This document shows, in pieces, positions 1 through 12,340 of a stretch of DNA of 64,000 nt. The stretch comes from Dietzia cinnamea NBRC 102147 (lineage in GTDB: Bacteria; Actinomycetota; Actinomycetes; Mycobacteriales; Mycobacteriaceae), in contig NZ_BCSW01000007.1 in assembly GCF_001571065.1 (NCBI RefSeq), positions 1 through 64,000 on the forward strand, in the 5' to 3' direction. Made by a program: the position numbers and the translations under genes. The notes under the pieces were generated by a model. That model saw only the letters and a program-made list of their open reading frames with translations. It ran no database searches and was not told where the DNA came from. Position 1 is the stretch's first letter, and each line of letters begins with the position of its first letter.

Positions 1-305
1 CGATCCGCAGATCCCCGTGAACCACCGGGGTTAGCTCGCGGTTGACGTTGCGGTCAGGCAGGTAGCGGATCTCTTCTACGCAGGCGTCAGGGTTTGGCGA
101 TCTTTCAGGCCTTGAGTAGTTTCTGGGTCCGGCGTTCCTGCCTGGCCGTGATCTCCTTGTCCAGGGCGTGGAAGATTTTCTCGGAGAAGGTCCACTCGTC
201 GCAGGCGGGATCGTTGGCCAGGTCAATGACGGTCTGTCCGAGCGCGGTCATCCGCAATTGCGTGAACAGCGGCATGTCGGCGTCGGTGAGATGACGATCA
301 GTCAC
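1..305 (-). pseudogene. istB: IS21-type istB helper ATPase, 5' part, frameshifted
   Basis: The GTG start (303-305) overlaps the TGA stop of istA and has a GGAGGAG ribosome site upstream, the usual istA/istB coupling. The first 66 residues (LTDADMPLFTQLRM, then an FHALDKEI segment and RRTQKLLKA) are the IstB N-terminal helical region. The frame then stops at 105-107. Reading continues in the +1 frame as PDACVEEIRYLPDR to the window edge, which is how IstB normally goes on, so one base has been gained or lost near 95-105. The P-loop ATPase core lies outside the window. IstB assists the transposase in IS21 elements. The broken frame suggests an inactive copy or a sequencing error. Confidence 0.75.
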
Positions 306-1955
306 TGCAGCTCCTCCTTCCCCGCGATGCCGGTGCTGGGGCGGCCGGTCAGGGCGGCGAGACTGAACTGCTCGGGCCCGGCCAGATGCGCCCCGGTGGT
401 ATCTCGCCGCCCTGCCGGCGGCTCCACCCGGGCCGTCGTTGCCGGCGGCGCCTCCGTCGTCGTGGGTCGGGCCGCGGCCTGGGCCCGCAGGGCCGCCAGT
501 CGCTGTTTGACGGCGGTGTAGCTGATCGCCCGGCGTGCGGTCTCGGAGACGAGTTGCCCGCAGGCCCGCTCGAGGAGCTGCTTGTTGTCGCCGCGGGCCA
601 GGGCGAGGATGTTCTGGCACGAGCGGTAGCCCTGCGCTTCGATGCGCTGACGATCGAGGACCTCGCTGATCGCGGCGACGGTGTTCGGTCCGATCTTGTG
701 GGCCTGGCGTACGAAGTAGGCCCGCGACCACAGGTCGGATGACTGCAGGTGTTGGGCGGGCACGTGGTCAGGGTCGGTGACGAAGGCGTGCCGACTACCG
801 GAGACGGTGTGGGAGGCGATGACCTCGCCGCCAGCCATGACCACCAGTGTGGGGCCGGTGATCACCCGCGTCGACGTGCTGGCCGGCGAAGGTGTAGGGC
901 ACCGAGTACTTCACCGTGGCGATCTCCACGTGATAGTCCCGGTTGACCTTGGATTTCTTCCAGATGACCGGCTGCCAGCGGACCTCGGGCAGAGCGATCA
1001 GCTCCGACTGCTCGTGCTCGGTGAACAGCTCGTGGCGGCTGGTCTTCTGGCCGCGGAACGGGATCCGGTCGTTGATCGCCTCCACCTCGGCGGCGATCGC
1101 CTCGTTCAGATCGTCCAGGCTGGCGAAGCGCCGATCGGCCAGCCGTCCGATCACCCAGTTCGTCACCACCTTCACCCCGGCCTCGACGTGCCCCTTGTCT
1201 GTCGGGCGCACCGGCCGAGTGGGCACCGCGGCGGTCTGGTGGTACTCGAGGAAGTCGCGGTATTCACGGTTGACCTCGCGGGCCCGGTCGCCGCGGGCGA
1301 TCTGGTTCGATGCCGTCGAGGCGTTGTCCGGGACGATCACCTGCGCCGCGCCGCCGAAGTACTCGAAGGCCTGCAGGTGCGCGTCGAGCCAGTTCGGCAT
1401 CTTCTCGTCCAGGCAGCCCGAGGAGAAGACCATCCCCGAGTACGGCAGCGACGCCACGAACACCGACACTGTGGTCTTGGTACCGATGACGGGGTCGAAG
1501 ATCGCCATCTTCGTGCCCGCCCAGTCGACCTGCATCGTGTGCCCGGGCACATGCGCGATCCGCATCGTCAGCTCGCTGACCTCGACGTACGTGCCGACGA
1601 TCTGGCAGAACCGCTGATAACTGTAGTGCCGCTGCCCCGGCGATCCGTCGCTGTCGAGGTAGTTGGCCCACAGCACCCGCAGCGGCAGCTTGTTCTTGCC
1701 CGTGCGCTTCTTCACGGTCGCCGCCACGTCGAAGGCCACGAACTCCGCCGACGGCGTCTTGCGCCCATCGGTGAACAAGGCGTCAATCTCCTCGCCGCTG
1801 AGCGCCTCGACCTGATCGACGGCGGTCAGCCCGTGCTCGCGGCACACCTTCCTCGCCTTCGCGACCGTGCGGTGCGAGCAACCCGCGATCGCCTCGATGT
1901 CCCGGTAGGACCTGTCCTGCAGCAGTAGCGACATCACCAATCGGTAATCAGTCAC
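302..1955 (-). pseudogene. istA: IS21-family transposase IstA, frameshifted
   Basis: Read from 1955 downward, this has an N-terminal helix-turn-helix (residues about 15-45) and an rve-type integrase core. D144 (in QVDWAG), D210 (in VIVPDNAS) and E258 (in KGHVEAG) form a plausible DDE triad. After KYSVPYTFAGQHVD, near position 870, the frame is lost. The C-terminal part resumes in another frame as VITGPTLVVMAGGEVIASH and runs to the stop at 302. The joined length of about 550 residues is normal for IstA. The junction looks like a two-base loss in a GC-rich stretch. The gene is followed by coupled istB. It is probably an inactive transposase at the left border of the chaperone cassette. Confidence 0.85.
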
Positions 1956-2207
1956 CGTGCCTCCTGTTCGGAATCACGCGCAGCCTGGTTGCCACGCGTA
2001 GAACCGACACGAGCACACGATGACCGGCACCGCTATCCGATGCTCATACTCGCGCTACCCGATCATCAGAACTCTGCTTTCCGAAGCACGTCCCTAACAC
2101 ATGTCCCAGGGCCAGGACATCCCTGATCCACGTGGTTCAGGGCCACGCCCGCTGCGGAATGCGCTAGCGTGCGATCCATCCAATCGACCTATCGAACGGT
2201 GGCGAGC

Positions 2208-3080
2208 ATGAACGGTCTGAGTCTCGGGATCCCCGGCGTCGGCGCTGTGAGTTCGGGAACTCATTTCTGCGCGCTCTACTCGGGTCCAGCCGAGCGCGAC
2301 CGGCTGTTGTACCCCTTCCTCGAGGAGGGGCTGAGGCATGGCGACAAATGTTTGTGCCTGATCGACGACGTCGAGCCGGCGCTGGTCCGGGACCGAGCCG
2401 TCGGGCAGCCCGGCGCCGACTACTCGCGACGCTCGGCGCAGCTCGACGTCGAACGCGCGTCGGACGCCTACCTGCGCTCGGGGGAGTTCAGCGTCGAGGG
2501 CATGGTGAGCTTCCTGTCCGGCCGCGTGGACAAGGCGAGCGCCGACAACTTCGACCTCATCAGAGCCGTCGGCGAGATGTCGTGGGTGCTGCCCGGCGTT
2601 CCGGGCTGGGACGACCTGTTCGTCTACGAGTCGTCCCTCAACCGCGTGGTCGAGGAGATGCCCGCCATTCTCATCTGCCTCTACGACCTCCAGAAGTTCG
2701 GGGCGAGGATGCTCGTCCAGGTGCTCCAGACGCACCCCAAGGTCCTGCTAGACGGCACGGTGATCGACAACCCTCACTACCTGCGGCCGGCGGAGTACCC
2801 CGCGGCCCGCCTCACCGAGGCGAGCCGGTACCCCATGGTCAGCGCGGGTTCGCACGGCGACGAGGACCTGGACCGAGGGTGGGGGTCGCTCACCGACGGC
2901 GAACTGCGCGTCGTGGCCGGTGTCGCTGCGGGCATGACCAACCGCGCTATTGCCACAAAGCTCCGCCTCTCGCGTCACACCGTGGACGCCCACCTGAAGC
3001 ACGTGTACCTCAAGCTTGACATCCACACGCGAGTCGAGCTGACCGTGCTGGCGCTGCAGCATCACCTTCCCATGGGATAG
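2208..3080 (+). CDS. MEDS-domain LuxR-type transcriptional regulator
   Basis: The protein has about 290 residues. The N-terminal two thirds fit a MEDS (DcmR-like) sensory domain, with GTHFCALYSG at the start of the domain and HGDKCLCLIDD shortly after. The C-terminus (about residues 227-285) is a LuxR/GerE helix-turn-helix: LTDGELRVVAGVAAGMTNRA, then RLSRHTVDAHLKHVYLKL. MEDS domains are associated with sensing of small C1 or halogenated compounds and redox signals, but the ligand here is unknown. A GTG at 2169 would add 13 residues; I prefer the ATG at 2208 because the conserved domain begins soon after it. It lies about 100 bp upstream of dnaK in the same direction and may control the chaperone genes (inference). 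Confidence 0.8.
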   Translation: MNGLSLGIPGVGAVSSGTHFCALYSGPAERDRLLYPFLEEGLRHGDKCLCLIDDVEPALVRDRAVGQPGADYSRRSAQLDVERASDAYLRSGEFSVEGMVSFLSGRVDKASADNFDLIRAVGEMSWVLPGVPGWDDLFVYESSLNRVVEEMPAILICLYDLQKFGARMLVQVLQTHPKVLLDGTVIDNPHYLRPAEYPAARLTEASRYPMVSAGSHGDEDLDRGWGSLTDGELRVVAGVAAGMTNRAIATKLRLSRHTVDAHLKHVYLKLDIHTRVELTVLALQHHLPMG

Positions 3081-3182
3081 CGGGAGACCTGCCCCCTCAG
3101 AGATCACCCGTTCACGGGATGCCGGTGACGTGGCCCCTGACCGAGCATGGTCACACACGAGCTTCCGGCGAATGGAGTAGTC

Positions 3183-5075
3183 ATGGGCAGGGCAGTCGGC
3201 ATCGACCTGGGAACGACGAACTCGGTGATCGCAGCGATGGAGGGTGGGCAGCCACAGGTGATCCCGAACGTGGAGGGCAACCGGACGACGCCGTCCGTGG
3301 TGGCTTTCCTGGAGAACGGTGAGCGCCTGGTCGGCCAGATGGCGAGGCGGCAGTCGATCCTGAATCCGAAGGGGACCATCTACTCCGCGAAGAGGTTCAT
3401 CGGTCACAAGTACGACGAGGTCAGCAGTGAGATGAACACCGTCTCGTTCGACGTCGTCGCTGGTCCGGACGGCGCGGTGCGCTTCCAGGTCAACGGCAAG
3501 CTCTACGCACCCGAGGAGATCTCGGCACAGGTGTTGCGCAAGCTGGTCGACGACGCCGGGAAGTTCCTCGGTGAGCGGGTCACCGAGGCGGTCATCACGG
3601 TTCCGGCGCACTTCAACGACGCGCAGCGTCAGGCCACGAAGGACGCCGGCCGGATCGCGGGGCTCGAGGTTCTCCGGATCGTCAACGAGCCGACGGCGGC
3701 CGCCCTCGCGTACGGGATGGACAAGCGCGAGAACGAGACCGTGCTGGTCTTCGACCTCGGCGGCGGCACGTTCGATGTCAGCATCCTCACCGTCGGGGAC
3801 GGTGTGGTGGAGGTCCGGTCGACAGCGGGGGACACCCACCTAGGCGGCGACGACTTTGACCGGCGCATCGTTGACTACCTGGCCGAGGAGTTCAGGAAGT
3901 CCAACGGCATCGATCTCCGCGACGACTCGCAGGCATTGCAGCGACTGTTCGAGGCTGCCGAGAAGGCCAAGGTGGACCTGTCGGCGGTCACACAGACGGC
4001 GGTCAACCTCCCGTTCGTCACCGCGGACGCCTCCGGGCCCAAGCATCTCAACGTGAACCTGATGAGGTCGACGTTCGAGCAGCTCACCGCCGACCTCGTC
4101 GAGCGCTGCCTCGGCCCGGTCAGGCAGGCGATGGAGGACGCCAAGGTCACCGCCGACGACATCGACGAGGTCATCCTCGTGGGAGGTTCGACGCGGATTC
4201 CGGCCGTGCAGGCGCTGGTGCGCCGCCTGACCGGTGGCAAGGAGCCCAACATGACTGTCAACCCGGACGAGGTCGTGGCCGTCGGTGCGGCTGTCCAAGC
4301 GGCGATCATCAAGGGCGACGTGAAGGACGTGCTGCTGCTCGACGTGACGCCCCTGTCGTTGGGACTGGAGACGATGGGTGGGGTGATGACCAAGGTCATC
4401 GAGCGAAACACGACAATCCCGGCCCGGCGGACCGAGATTTTCAGCACCGCGGAGGACAACCAGTCAGCCGTCGACGTCGTCGTCCTGCAGGGGGAGCGGG
4501 AGAGGGCGGCCGACAACCGGGTGCTGGCACGGTTCCGTCTGGAGGACATCCGCCCCGCGCCGCGTGGGGTGCCCCAGATCGAGGTGACCTTCGACATCGA
4601 TGCCAACGGCATCCTGCACGTGTCGGCGCGTGACAAGGACACCGGTGCCGAGCAGGAGGTGACCATCAGCGAGTCCTCCACGCTGAGCCAGGAGGAGGTC
4701 GAGCGAATGGTCAGGGACGCCGAGACCCACCGCGGCGAGGACGCCGCGCTGCGTGAGCGGGTCGATGCTCGCAACGATCTCGACTCCGTGGCCTACCAGG
4801 TGCGCAAGACCCTCGAGGAAGCCGGCGCGTCCGTGCCCGAGCACGACCGCGCTCGTGCCGAGATGCTGGTCGAGGAGGCCCGCCAGGCCGTCGAGGGCGA
4901 CGAGTCCGTGGATCGTCTCCGAGCGCTGACCGGGGAGCTCCACCAGATGACTCAGGCGCTGGGCGCCGCAGCCCGGGGTGGCGGTGGACCGTCGACCGGG
5001 GCGGCCGGCTCATCCGGCTCCGCGTCTGACAGCGATGATGACGACGTCATCGACGCCGAGTTCACGGCCAAGTGA
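3183..5075 (+). CDS. dnaK: Hsp70 chaperone DnaK
   Basis: A 630-residue Hsp70 that binds unfolded protein in an ATP-dependent cycle with DnaJ and GrpE. The ATPase domain shows GIDLGTTNS (residues 6-14), the phosphate-2 loop [10 protein letters not shown] (about 190-200) and [11 protein letters not shown] (about 329). The substrate-binding domain and lid follow, ending in the typical acidic [10 protein letters not shown] tail. The start is the ATG at 3183 with a GGAG site seven bases upstream; the frame is open further 5' without homology. It overlaps grpE by 4 bp (GTGA). I see no HspR-type (CTTGAGT-N7-ACTCAAG) or CIRCE inverted repeat upstream. The IS-flanked setting suggests an accessory DnaK copy, but that needs the rest of the genome. 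Confidence 0.97.
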   Translation: MGRAVGIDLGTTNSVIAAMEGGQPQVIPNVEGNRTTPSVVAFLENGERLVGQMARRQSILNPKGTIYSAKRFIGHKYDEVSSEMNTVSFDVVAGPDGAVRFQVNGKLYAPEEISAQVLRKLVDDAGKFLGERVTEAVITVPAHFNDAQRQATKDAGRIAGLEVLRIVNEPTAAALAYGMDKRENETVLVFDLGGGTFDVSILTVGDGVVEVRSTAGDTHLGGDDFDRRIVDYLAEEFRKSNGIDLRDDSQALQRLFEAAEKAKVDLSAVTQTAVNLPFVTADASGPKHLNVNLMRSTFEQLTADLVERCLGPVRQAMEDAKVTADDIDEVILVGGSTRIPAVQALVRRLTGGKEPNMTVNPDEVVAVGAAVQAAIIKGDVKDVLLLDVTPLSLGLETMGGVMTKVIERNTTIPARRTEIFSTAEDNQSAVDVVVLQGERERAADNRVLARFRLEDIRPAPRGVPQIEVTFDIDANGILHVSARDKDTGAEQEVTISESSTLSQEEVERMVRDAETHRGEDAALRERVDARNDLDSVAYQVRKTLEEAGASVPEHDRARAEMLVEEARQAVEGDESVDRLRALTGELHQMTQALGAAARGGGGPSTGAAGSSGSASDSDDDDVIDAEFTAK

Positions 5076-5608
5076 CGGCCATGTCCGACGGCGAGGAACC
5101 GACGAGCGAAGGCCCGACAGACGCGGCGCGGGGCGACGAGGCACCGGGAGGCGAAGCGCCCGAGAGCGTCGACCAGTCGCGCCAGGTCGCCGAGCTCGAA
5201 GACGCGTGGCGGCGCACGGCTGCCGAGCTCGACAACTTCCGCAAGCGGTGCGCACGCGACGTGGTGCGCGCCCGCGAGCAGGAACGGGCGACCGTGGCCA
5301 CCAGCTGGCTGCCAGTCCTGGACAACCTCGAGCGGGCGCTCGAGCACGCGTCGTCCGACCCCAGTTCGGTGGCCGAGGGCCTGCGAGCAGTGCTCGCGCA
5401 GGCGGTCGGCGTCCTGGCCGATCTCGGGTTCCCACGTCGCGACGACGAGGGCACGGCCTTCGACCCAGCCGTGCACGAGGCGGTCAGCACCGTGTCCGGT
5501 CAGGGGCTGACGCCCGGCACCGTGGTTCAGGTCGTCCGCCCCGGATACGGACCCGACGACAAGCTCCTGCGTCCGGCTGCGGTCGTGGTGGCGACCAGGG
5601 ATTCCTGA
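5072..5608 (+). CDS. grpE: Nucleotide exchange factor GrpE
   Basis: A protein of about 178 residues that releases ADP from DnaK. It has an acidic, low-complexity N-terminus, a helical segment with [19 protein letters not shown], the region [14 protein letters not shown], and a C-terminal beta domain containing [13 protein letters not shown] and [16 protein letters not shown], all hallmarks of GrpE. The GTG start overlaps the dnaK stop; an ATG three codons later (5081) is an alternative. The 3' end overlaps the cbpA start by one base (TGATG), so the genes are translationally coupled. Confidence 0.95.
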   Translation: MTAMSDGEEPTSEGPTDAARGDEAPGGEAPESVDQSRQVAELEDAWRRTAAELDNFRKRCARDVVRAREQERATVATSWLPVLDNLERALEHASSDPSSVAEGLRAVLAQAVGVLADLGFPRRDDEGTAFDPAVHEAVSTVSGQGLTPGTVVQVVRPGYGPDDKLLRPAAVVVATRDS

Positions 5609-6582
5609 TGGCCATGGACTTATATGAGGTCCTCGGTGTCTCTCGCGATGCCGACCCGGACGAGATCCAACGCGCCTATCGCAGGCTGGCGCGCCAGAAC
5701 CACCCCGACGTCAACAAGCAGGCCGGGGCCGAGGAGAGGTTCAAAGACATCGCCGAGGCCTACGACGTCCTGTCGGACCCCGAGCAACGGCGGCGCTACG
5801 ACGCCTTCGGCGAGGACTTCCGACGTGTACCACCCGACGCGGACCCGGCCGCCTGGCGCCAGGGCCGCGCCTATGCCGATGCGGGGGCAGGCGCACGCGG
5901 CCGGTGGTCGGGGGGTGGGCCGTCCGGCGGCTTCGGAGGGGCTGACTTCGGTGACGAGATCGACATCGAGGACCTGCTCGGGGGGATCTTCGGTGGGCGA
6001 GGGCGGGGCGGCCGGGGCCGGGCCGGTTGGGGACCCGGCCCGGTCCCGGGGGCCGACCACGAGGCGGAGGTGGAGGTCTCGGTCGAGGAGGCCTACCGCG
6101 GCACCGAGCGCAGCCTCACGATCACGGGTCCTGACGGCCCCCGCACGCTCGACGTCACGATCCCGCCGGGAGTCGTCGACGGCCAACGGATCCGGCTGCG
6201 GGGACAGGGCGGCCCGGGAAGCGGTGACGCGGCGGCCGGAGACCTCTACCTGGTGGTCCGGATCGCCGACCACCCGCGCTACCGGGTCGAGGGTCGTGAC
6301 GTGCACGCACTCCTGCCGGTCGCTCCCTGGGAAGCCGCTCTCGGGGCGTCGGTGTCCGTCGACACGCCCGGCGGAGCAGCCACCGTCAAGGTCCCGGCCG
6401 GGTCGTCCAGCCACCGCCGCCTGCGGCTCAAGGGGCGTGGGCTCCCTCACCCGAAGGGCACGCCCGGGGACTTCTACGCGGAGCTGCAGGTGCGCGTGCC
6501 CCGCACCCTGTCCGACGACGAGCGGCGGCACTTCGAAGAGCTCGCCAAGGTGTCCCGCTTCGACGCGAGGAGCAGACAATGA
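5608..6582 (+). CDS. cbpA: DnaJ/CbpA-type co-chaperone (class II)
   Basis: A 324-residue Hsp40 without the zinc-finger domain. The J domain occupies residues 1-70 ([20 protein letters not shown], then the HPD triad in NHPDVNK). A Gly/Phe-rich linker (about 90-150) and two C-terminal beta domains follow ([19 protein letters not shown], then LRLKGRGLP). It stimulates the ATPase of DnaK and delivers substrates. The lack of cysteine repeats and the adjacent cbpM favour the name cbpA over dnaJ. The start ATG overlaps the grpE stop, and the stop overlaps cbpM (ATGA). Codon 5 is TTA, very rare in this GC-rich DNA. Confidence 0.93.
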   Translation: MAMDLYEVLGVSRDADPDEIQRAYRRLARQNHPDVNKQAGAEERFKDIAEAYDVLSDPEQRRRYDAFGEDFRRVPPDADPAAWRQGRAYADAGAGARGRWSGGGPSGGFGGADFGDEIDIEDLLGGIFGGRGRGGRGRAGWGPGPVPGADHEAEVEVSVEEAYRGTERSLTITGPDGPRTLDVTIPPGVVDGQRIRLRGQGGPGSGDAAAGDLYLVVRIADHPRYRVEGRDVHALLPVAPWEAALGASVSVDTPGGAATVKVPAGSSSHRRLRLKGRGLPHPKGTPGDFYAELQVRVPRTLSDDERRHFEELAKVSRFDARSRQ

Positions 6583-6889
6583 ACGCGTCCACGCGCTTCG
6601 CGCTGGCCCGACCCCACCGGCTGAGCCTGGAGAGCTATGCGCAGATCACCGGCGTACACCCGGAGCTGGTGCGCCGCCTGGTCGCGCTCGGGCTGCTGCA
6701 GGTCACTCGCGACGCACAGGGTCGCCTGTGGTTCGACCCGTCCCAGGTGAAGGAGATGGCCAGGATCCAGCGGCTGCGGATGAGCCTGAACCTCGGCTAC
6801 TGCGCCATCGGGCTGGTCGTCCAGTTGCTCGACCGGATCGCGGAGCTGGAGAACGCACAACGGCGCACGACACGACGAGGAGACGCTCC

Positions 6890-6899
<10 letters not shown>
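6579..6899 (+). CDS. cbpM: CbpM-like chaperone modulator (MerR-type fold)
   Basis: A 106-residue protein with a MerR-like helical N-terminus ([20 protein letters not shown]) and the region [20 protein letters not shown] followed by LLDRIAELE, which resembles CbpM of enterobacteria more than HspR. CbpM binds the J domain of CbpA and restrains it; HspR represses chaperone operons. Its position directly after cbpA, with an ATGA overlap, supports the modulator role. HspR-like repression remains the alternative, but no HspR operator is visible upstream of dnaK. The 3' end overlaps clpB by 10 bp. Confidence 0.8.
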
Positions 6900-9522
<2,623 letters not shown>

Positions 9523-9526
<4 letters not shown>

Positions 9527-9744
9527 CCGCGAACGCTCAGAGGACGACCACGGTTGTGTGCGGGAACTGCGGAGCCAGGAACCGCATGCCGGTGGTGGCC
9601 GAGGGCACGCCACGCTGCGGGAGGTGCAGTACTCCGCTGCCCTGGGTAGTGGACGCGAACGACGCTGACTTCCACGCGGTCGTGGACGAGTCGAGCATCC
9701 CGGTGCTGGTCGACGTGTGGGCTCCGTGGTGCGGCCCATGCTGA
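9523..9744 (+). pseudogene. trxC: Thioredoxin TrxC-type, truncated after WCGPC
   Basis: The intact part (73 codons) has the zinc-binding N-terminus typical of thioredoxin 2 (CGNCGARN and CGRC), then the start of the thioredoxin fold ending in [15 protein letters not shown] stop follows at once, where mobile-element DNA begins. A full protein would need about 70 more residues (the helix, the cis-Pro strand and the C-terminal sheet), so this product cannot fold as thioredoxin. It is the last gene of the dnaK-clpB cassette, coupled to clpB by ATGA. The truncation marks the right breakpoint of the cassette. Confidence 0.88.
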
Positions 9745-9852
9745 CGAGCTGGTCCGGTGCCGTCCACCACGGGCGTGAGGTCGACCAGCACGGTCACGAA
9801 TGACGAGCTGCCGTCGCCGCGGACGTGCTTCCACTTGTCAAGCCCCGGGTCT
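9745..9852 (-). mobile_element. ISL3-family transposase fragment
   Basis: Read on the minus strand, this short stretch encodes LDKWKHVRGDGSSSFVTVLV followed by DLTPVVDGTGPAR, matching the start of the catalytic domain of ISL3-family transposases (pattern GLDE-W..., VTVI-DLTPV-DGTGPARLL). It is about 35 codons long, joined on one side to the truncated trxC and on the other to the IS3 remnant. It is a scrap left by rearrangement, not a working gene. Confidence 0.7.
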
Positions 9853-10616
9853 TGTAGAGGGTGGTTATCTGGTGTCGATGAGGTCGTCGACGGGCTCTGG
9901 TAGTGGTTCGACCGCGGCGTGTTGGGCTTCGTACTCGGCCGGTGGGACGTAGCCGATCTCGCCGTGGATCCGTCGATGGCCCGAACCAGTCGATGTACTC
10001 GGCGACGGCGATCTCGAGGTCCTCGATGTCGCGCCACGGCCCCTTGTGGCGGTTGCGGATGAGCTCGGCTTTGAACAGGGAGTTGAACGCCTCCGCCAGT
10101 GCGTTGTCGTAGGAGTCGCCGCGTGAGCCCACCGAGGCCACCAGGTCCTGCTCGGCGAGCCGCTTGGTATAGCGCAGTGCCCGGTACTGGACGCCGCGGT
10201 CGCTGTGGTGAATGAGTCCGCTGAGGTCGTCGCCGGCGTGTGTGCGCTGCCAGATCGCCATGTTCAACGCGTCCAGAGCCAGGTCGGTGTACAGATTTTT
10301 GGACAGCTGCCAGCCGACGACCATCCGCGAGTAGACGTCGATGATGAACGCCGCGTACACCCACCCGGCGTACGTGCGGATGTAGGTGATGTCGGCAACC
10401 CACAGCTGGTTTGAGCGCTCGGCGACGAACTTACGTTCCACCAGGTCAGCGGGCCGCTCGGTTTCGGCCTTCGGGCGTGTGGTCCGCGGTGACTTGGCTC
10501 GCTGGACGCCTTTGAGGCCTTCGGCTCTCATGAGGCGTTCAACGGTGCAGCGGGCGACCTGGTGGCCGGCGCGGCCCATCTCCTTCCACATCTTGCGGGC
10601 ACCGTACACGTGGTTG
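9853..10616 (-). mobile_element. IS3-family element remnant with frameshifted OrfB transposase
   Basis: On the minus strand the product contains VYGARKMWKEM, the HTH-like ARCTVERLMR, and an rve core with WVADITYI, IHHSDRGVQY and NALAEAFNSLFKAELI, which supply the DDE triad of IS3 OrfB. The N-terminal part of OrfB and all of OrfA are missing: coding begins abruptly at VYGARK, where the NYN gene joins. Near 9985 one extra C (GGGCC instead of GGGC) shifts the frame. Past it the expected RRIHGEIGYVPPAEYEAQ continues in the other frame to TAA at 9865-9867. The element is therefore 5'-truncated and frameshifted. Confidence 0.85.
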
Positions 10617-11039
10617 CATGTCGCGGTCAGCTGAACAGAGCACCACCGCGTCGAGAGTTCGATCGCCGGTCATCTCGAGCAGCTGCATGCCGAGCTCCAT
10701 GTCGACGCCTTTCTCTTTGCCGTCGAGGTTGTTCTCCATCGCGATGACGGTGATGCGCCTGTCGCGCCGCCAGTAGCGGATGTATTGCTCGGTGATGGCG
10801 CGGGCGTGGGGGTTCTGGCGCTGGTGGTGAAGGCCGATCACCACGGTGATTCGAGCGACTCGGGAGGGGCGGTTCCGCTCGCCGGCGATCAGCTCCGAGA
10901 TACTTCCGAGATTGAGTACGTGATCGTCGATGCTCTGTCCGAATCCCAGGATGGTGTCGGCTCCCCTGAGGAAGTTCCAGCCGTCGTACAGCAGGCCGAT
11001 GTTCTGGGTGAGCGGGACTGTGTAGGTGTTCATGTTCAT
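10617..11039 (-). pseudogene. NYN-domain (PIN-like nuclease) protein, 3'-truncated
   Basis: Translation starts at the ATG (11037-11039) after an AAAAGGA site. It gives about 140 residues with the NYN/LabA-type pattern: LLYDGWNFLRGAD near the N-terminus, a central basic helix, KEKGVDMELGMQLLEM, and DAVVLCSADRDM. NYN proteins are PIN-like metal-dependent RNases with acidic residues at these places (D, D and D-x-D). The sequence then enters IS3 DNA (QPRVRC...), so the last strand and helix are lost. The promoter-side DNA is lower in GC than the surroundings. Confidence 0.72.
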
Positions 11040-11812
11040 CCTTTTCTGTTCGTGTATTCGGTGTCTGCTGCGTAAGAAATGGGCTAGTGTCGCGCCTTTT
11101 ATGCGTTTCCGCGAGTTCGTTTTCCTAGCGATTGTCTCGCTCTTTCCGGCTAGCTGACAAGGATGACACTACTCAAGTGGAGAGGGTTTGCAAGGCCCTG
11201 ACGGGCGCCGGATCGGCGTCGATTTCCACAGGCGTCGGACAGGGTTTACGGACGCGACTAGCTGCGCTTGTATGCCTCTTGGCGTGGCATGTTCTTGATT
11301 TGATTCCTCCGGAGAATCACGAAGTTTCCCTCTTGAATCCACGGTATTCGGCTGGAACTTTTACTTACTTCTGGTGAATTGCCGGACGTAACTCCAGAAG
11401 TGAATGAAATCGCCTGGCTAAAGGGTTTCCCGGAATGTTCGACTTTCGGGGGCGAGCCCACTGTCCTGCGGAAATGGCGCGCGCGTCGGCCGTGGTCGCT
11501 CGGGTGTGGCGGCGGCGGCTGGCGGCGTGAGGGTTCCGGGCGTGCGGCGGCGAGGGGCCCCCGGTGGGTGAAGGGCGCTGGAGGCGGATGTCGGCGCGTC
11601 GTGATGCCGCGTCGGGCGGGGGTTCGCAGCTGCCAGGGTCGGGCCGATGAGCTGCTTTGTGTGATATAAATCACACATGCGCCCTATCTGCGGTTTTGGT
11701 GTTCGGGCGCGCGTTGACTGCTCGCTGCTGATTGCGGGCGCGCAGCTGCACCAGTAACGTTCTACCTACTTGGCGGCTGCCCCGAGGCGCCGCGGAGAGG
11801 GAGGACGATACG
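11040..11812. other. Intergenic stretch, lower GC, no convincing gene
   Basis: About 770 bp between the truncated NYN gene and the stress protein. Several short open frames exist here but none has a convincing ribosome site or recognisable sequence. The part 11,040-11,460 is visibly richer in A and T than its surroundings and may be acquired DNA or the old promoter region of the NYN gene. The only clear signal is the CRP-like palindrome near 11,658. Confidence 0.5.
11658..11677. promoter_or_regulatory. CRP/GlxR-type operator palindrome
   Basis: TGTGTGAT-ATAA-ATCACACA is a perfect inverted repeat with 8-base arms. It contains TGTGA-N6-TCACA, the consensus of CRP-family regulators and of GlxR in Corynebacterium relatives. 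It lies about 135 bp upstream of the stress-protein start at 11813, a distance compatible with activation or repression. Confidence 0.65.
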
Positions 11813-12271
11813 TTGACCACAGCTCGCAACGACCACTCGGATACCGACTACCGGGTTCTGCAGACCGTCTCGGACTACTCGGTGGCGCAAGAGATCGTGG
11901 ATCGACTGTCCGATCGCGGATTCCCCGTTGACCGGGTCCGGATCGTCGGCAGTGGCCTCCGCTCGATCGAGCAGGTGACGGGTCGCCTGACCACGGGCAA
12001 GGCCGCGGGCCGCGGAGCACTGGCGGGTCTGTGGTTCGGCCTTCTGCTCGCGATTCTCTTCCTCATCCTGGCGCCCCTCGCGAGCTTCCTGTGGATCCTC
12101 GTCTGGTCCCTCGGCTTCGGCGCGCTGTGGGGCGCGCTCTTCGGCGCCATCGGCCACGCCTCGACGGGCGGACGCCGCGACTTCTCGTCGGTGCAGACGA
12201 TTGAGGCCGACTCGTACGATGTTCTCGTTGAATCCACGCACTTCGACGATGCTGTCCGGCTGATCGGCTGA
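11813..12271 (+). CDS. General stress protein 17M-like membrane protein
   Basis: A protein of about 152 residues with N-terminal YRVLQTVSDYSVAQEIVDRL and FPVDRVRIVGSGLRSIEQV, then two hydrophobic segments (LAGLWFGLLLAILFLILAPL and FLWILVWSLGFGALWGALFG), then GGRRDFSSVQTIEADSYDVL. This order (ferredoxin-like sub-domain, glycine-rich membrane hairpin, sub-domain) is that of the actinobacterial general stress protein 17M/YflT-like family, of unknown molecular function. I chose the TTG at 11813 because an AGGGAGGA site precedes it; the frame is open further 5' without homology. A CRP/GlxR-like site lies upstream and a strong hairpin downstream. Confidence 0.78.
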   Translation: MTTARNDHSDTDYRVLQTVSDYSVAQEIVDRLSDRGFPVDRVRIVGSGLRSIEQVTGRLTTGKAAGRGALAGLWFGLLLAILFLILAPLASFLWILVWSLGFGALWGALFGAIGHASTGGRRDFSSVQTIEADSYDVLVESTHFDDAVRLIG

Positions 12272-12340
12272 AACGCGCCCCACGCTGAACCCCAGCTCTG
12301 ACCTACTCACACACGCGACGACACCGACGCATCTACGCGA

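Larger units (their letters stand above)
1..1955 (-). mobile_element. IS21-like insertion sequence (incomplete in window)
   Basis: The istA and istB reading frames lie in the IS21 order and orientation. The istA-side end should lie between 1955 and the next gene at about 2200, but I cannot identify a convincing terminal inverted repeat or target duplication there. The istB side runs off the window. Both frames are broken. Confidence 0.75.

Noticed and set aside
795-1928. Long plus-strand open frame opposite istA
   Set aside because: It is the antisense shadow of the transposase with no ribosome site or recognisable protein; GC-rich DNA gives long shadows.
1956-2168. Possible IS21 terminal inverted repeat (TTCGGAATCACGCG and TTTCCGAAGCACGTCC)
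   Set aside because: The two strings match only loosely and no partner at the other IS end is in the window, so I could not call an end.
5624-6889. Extended frame in front of clpB (to a total of 1300 codons)
   Set aside because: It is read out of frame through cbpA and cbpM; the ClpB homology begins at the ATG at 6890 with a GAGGAG site.
11132-11669. Two short plus-strand frames (81 and 96 codons) in the low-GC gap
   Set aside because: No ribosome sites, no plausible protein composition, and they overlap each other and opposite-strand frames.
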